A DNA stretch of 64,000 nt from Leptotrichia wadei. Lineage in GTDB: Bacteria; Fusobacteriota; Fusobacteriia; Fusobacteriales; Leptotrichiaceae. Position numbers and translations under genes: made by a program. Location: positions 310,001-374,000 of the forward strand of contig NZ_AP019841.1 in NCBI RefSeq assembly GCF_007990445.1, read 5' to 3'. Below the pieces are notes generated by a model. It had not been told where the DNA came from and did no database searches. It saw nothing but the letters and a program-made list of their open reading frames with translations. This document shows positions 62,918 through 64,000 of this stretch, one piece after another (position 1 is the stretch's first letter; every line of letters begins with the position of its first letter).

Positions 62918-62949
62918 ATAATATAATTAAATTTTTTCATAATGAATTG

Positions 62950-62976
62950 CACTCTACACTTTTAGAGTGTTTTTTA
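62950..62976 (+). terminator. tRNA-Leu terminator
   Basis: Stem CACTCTA with TAGAGTG, then six T. Confidence 0.75.
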
Positions 62977-62977
62977 T

Positions 62978-63435
62978 TTATTATTATATAAAAAAAGAGA
63001 ATATTAAATAGTGAATTATTAGAAAATGTGTCGAAATTTTATTTCTAATGCTATTTCTCGATAAAATAATAAATTTGTTATATCTACTATGCAAGGGATC
63101 AAGACCTCTTGTCAGGAAATAAATAAAATATAATTTCTATTTTTTAAATGGGATTTAGTATAAATTAAATTTTAAAAGCATTTTTACTAAAATAATTTGT
63201 AAACTTCTTTATTATTTGGGATATTAAGGGAAACTAATAATAAAAATTTCTTGAAATTCTAAAATAAAAATGATACCATTATGACAAGAGAAAATAGTCT
63301 TGAAAATGTAGATTTTGGCTTGGATAGTTATTGGAAAGCTGTTTGAGCGGAAAGATATATCATATTTGCGGCAATTCAAAAGCTATTCAGAAAAATCATA
63401 AAAACTAGAAAAGAACTGAAATTTGGAGGGAAAAA
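62978..63435. other. tRNA-miaB intergenic region with family 2 repeat
   Basis: 458 bases. A copy of repeat family 2 in reverse orientation lies at about 63060-63175. The rest shows no gene. Confidence 0.5.
63060..63175 (-). repeat. Dispersed repeat family 2 copy
   Basis: The reverse complement reads AAAAAATAGAAATTATATTT, then TTTCCTGACAAGAGG and a CAAGAGGTCTTGATCCCTTG hairpin, matching 54500-54615. Confidence 0.6.
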
Positions 63436-64000
63436 GTGGAAAAAAGAGCGACAATAATAACTTATGGTTGTCAGATGAACGTAAATGAAAGTGCAAAAAT
63501 GAAACAGATGTTGCAGACAATGGGATACAGTATGACTGAAGATATTGAAAATACGGATTTGGTGTTTTTGAATACTTGTACGGTTAGAGAAGGCGCTGCT
63601 GTTAAGGTGTATGGAAAACTTGGAGATTTGAAGAGAATTAAGGAAGAAAAAGATGGGAAAATGATTATTGGAGTTACGGGGTGTTTAGCTCAAGAAGTGA
63701 GAGATGAGTTTATTAAAAAGACGCCTTATGTTGACTTGGTGCTTGGAAATCAGAATATTGGGAGAATTCCTGATCTTCTGGAAAGAATTGAATCTGGGGA
63801 AGAAACGCATATTGTTATGGTGGAGGATGAAGATGAATTACCGACTAGAGTAGATGCGGACTTTGGAGATGATATTGTAGCTTCCATTTCGATAACTTAT
63901 GGATGCAATAATTACTGTACTTTCTGTATTGTGCCTTATGTGCGTGGAATGGAGCGTTCTGTGCCACTTAATGAAGTTGTGAGGGATGTTGAGCAGTATA
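63436..64000 (+). CDS. miaB: tRNA-2-methylthio-N6-dimethylallyladenosine synthase, 3' end outside window
   Basis: 188 codons are visible. The enzyme adds the methylthio group to isopentenyl-A37 of tRNAs reading UNN codons. The N-terminal UPF0004 domain has three cluster Cys (YGCQMNV, NTCTVRE, TGCLAQ), and the radical SAM domain begins with CNNYCTFC (CX3CX2C). The start is GTG with GGAGGG six bases upstream. It lies downstream of tRNA-Leu(CAA), whose anticodon class is one of its targets. Confidence 0.95.
   Translation, partial: MEKRATIITYGCQMNVNESAKMKQMLQTMGYSMTEDIENTDLVFLNTCTVREGAAVKVYGKLGDLKRIKEEKDGKMIIGVTGCLAQEVRDEFIKKTPYVDLVLGNQNIGRIPDLLERIESGEETHIVMVEDEDELPTRVDADFGDDIVASISITYGCNNYCTFCIVPYVRGMERSVPLNEVVRDVEQY

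Noticed and set aside
1-64000. CRISPR array
   Set aside because: No regularly spaced direct repeats with unique spacers were seen. The dispersed repeats are far apart and in both orientations.

Overview
The window is very AT-rich. It carries an anaerobic gene set (class III ribonucleotide reductase nrdDG, pyruvate formate-lyase pflBA) together with Gram-negative envelope genes (an autotransporter and a porin-like beta-barrel). This fits an anaerobic fermenter of the Fusobacteriota, most likely Leptotrichia or a close relative. The assignment comes from gene content and protein style, not from a database search.

Bases 1 to about 23,020 are the late region of a temperate or defective myophage, read rightward. 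Head genes are Mu-like: a portal fused to a MuF head-morphogenesis protein, a gpG-like morphogenesis protein, a protease/scaffold, a decoration protein and a major capsid protein. The contractile tail is PBSX/Xkd-like: sheath, tube, frameshifted chaperone, tape measure, hub, baseplate and fibre. The fibre gene is followed by an oppositely oriented, promoterless alternative fibre C-terminus, with short inverted repeats at both junctions and a tyrosine recombinase beside it. This looks like an invertible host-range cassette. A tail-fibre-assembly-like protein, two peptidoglycan hydrolases and several small membrane proteins (the lysis module) come next. No terminase, integrase or attachment site is visible, and the left end lies outside the window.

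Bases 23,199-34,362 are host genes on the minus strand: guaA; nrdG and nrdD, the latter behind two NrdR boxes; a five-gene Mn/Zn/Fe-type ABC operon led by a DtxR-family regulator with a double palindromic operator; and bioY. Then come a lipoprotein-type subtilisin autotransporter (34,441-37,377), an Ogg-type DNA glycosylase, an esterase, a ComEA-like helix-hairpin-helix protein, a DUF4153 membrane protein, a flavodoxin-like oxidoreductase, a deoC operon with a degenerate transaldolase and a DeoR regulator, a DUF218 protein, holB, mreB and a second lipase-like hydrolase. A BglG/Mga-like regulator precedes pflB and pflA. A thioredoxin-like protein, a 2H phosphoesterase with a broken 5' end and a glutamine amidotransferase follow.

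From 57,600 to the end are tuf, a porin-like gene, an intact IS200/IS605 element (tnpA and tnpB), tRNA-Leu(CAA) and the start of miaB. Just downstream of tuf is a 0.2-kb derivative of the IS605 element. It keeps both ends and a promoter but no protein gene, so the promoter points straight into an omega-RNA-like sequence. Two families of short dispersed repeats occupy many of the host intergenic gaps.
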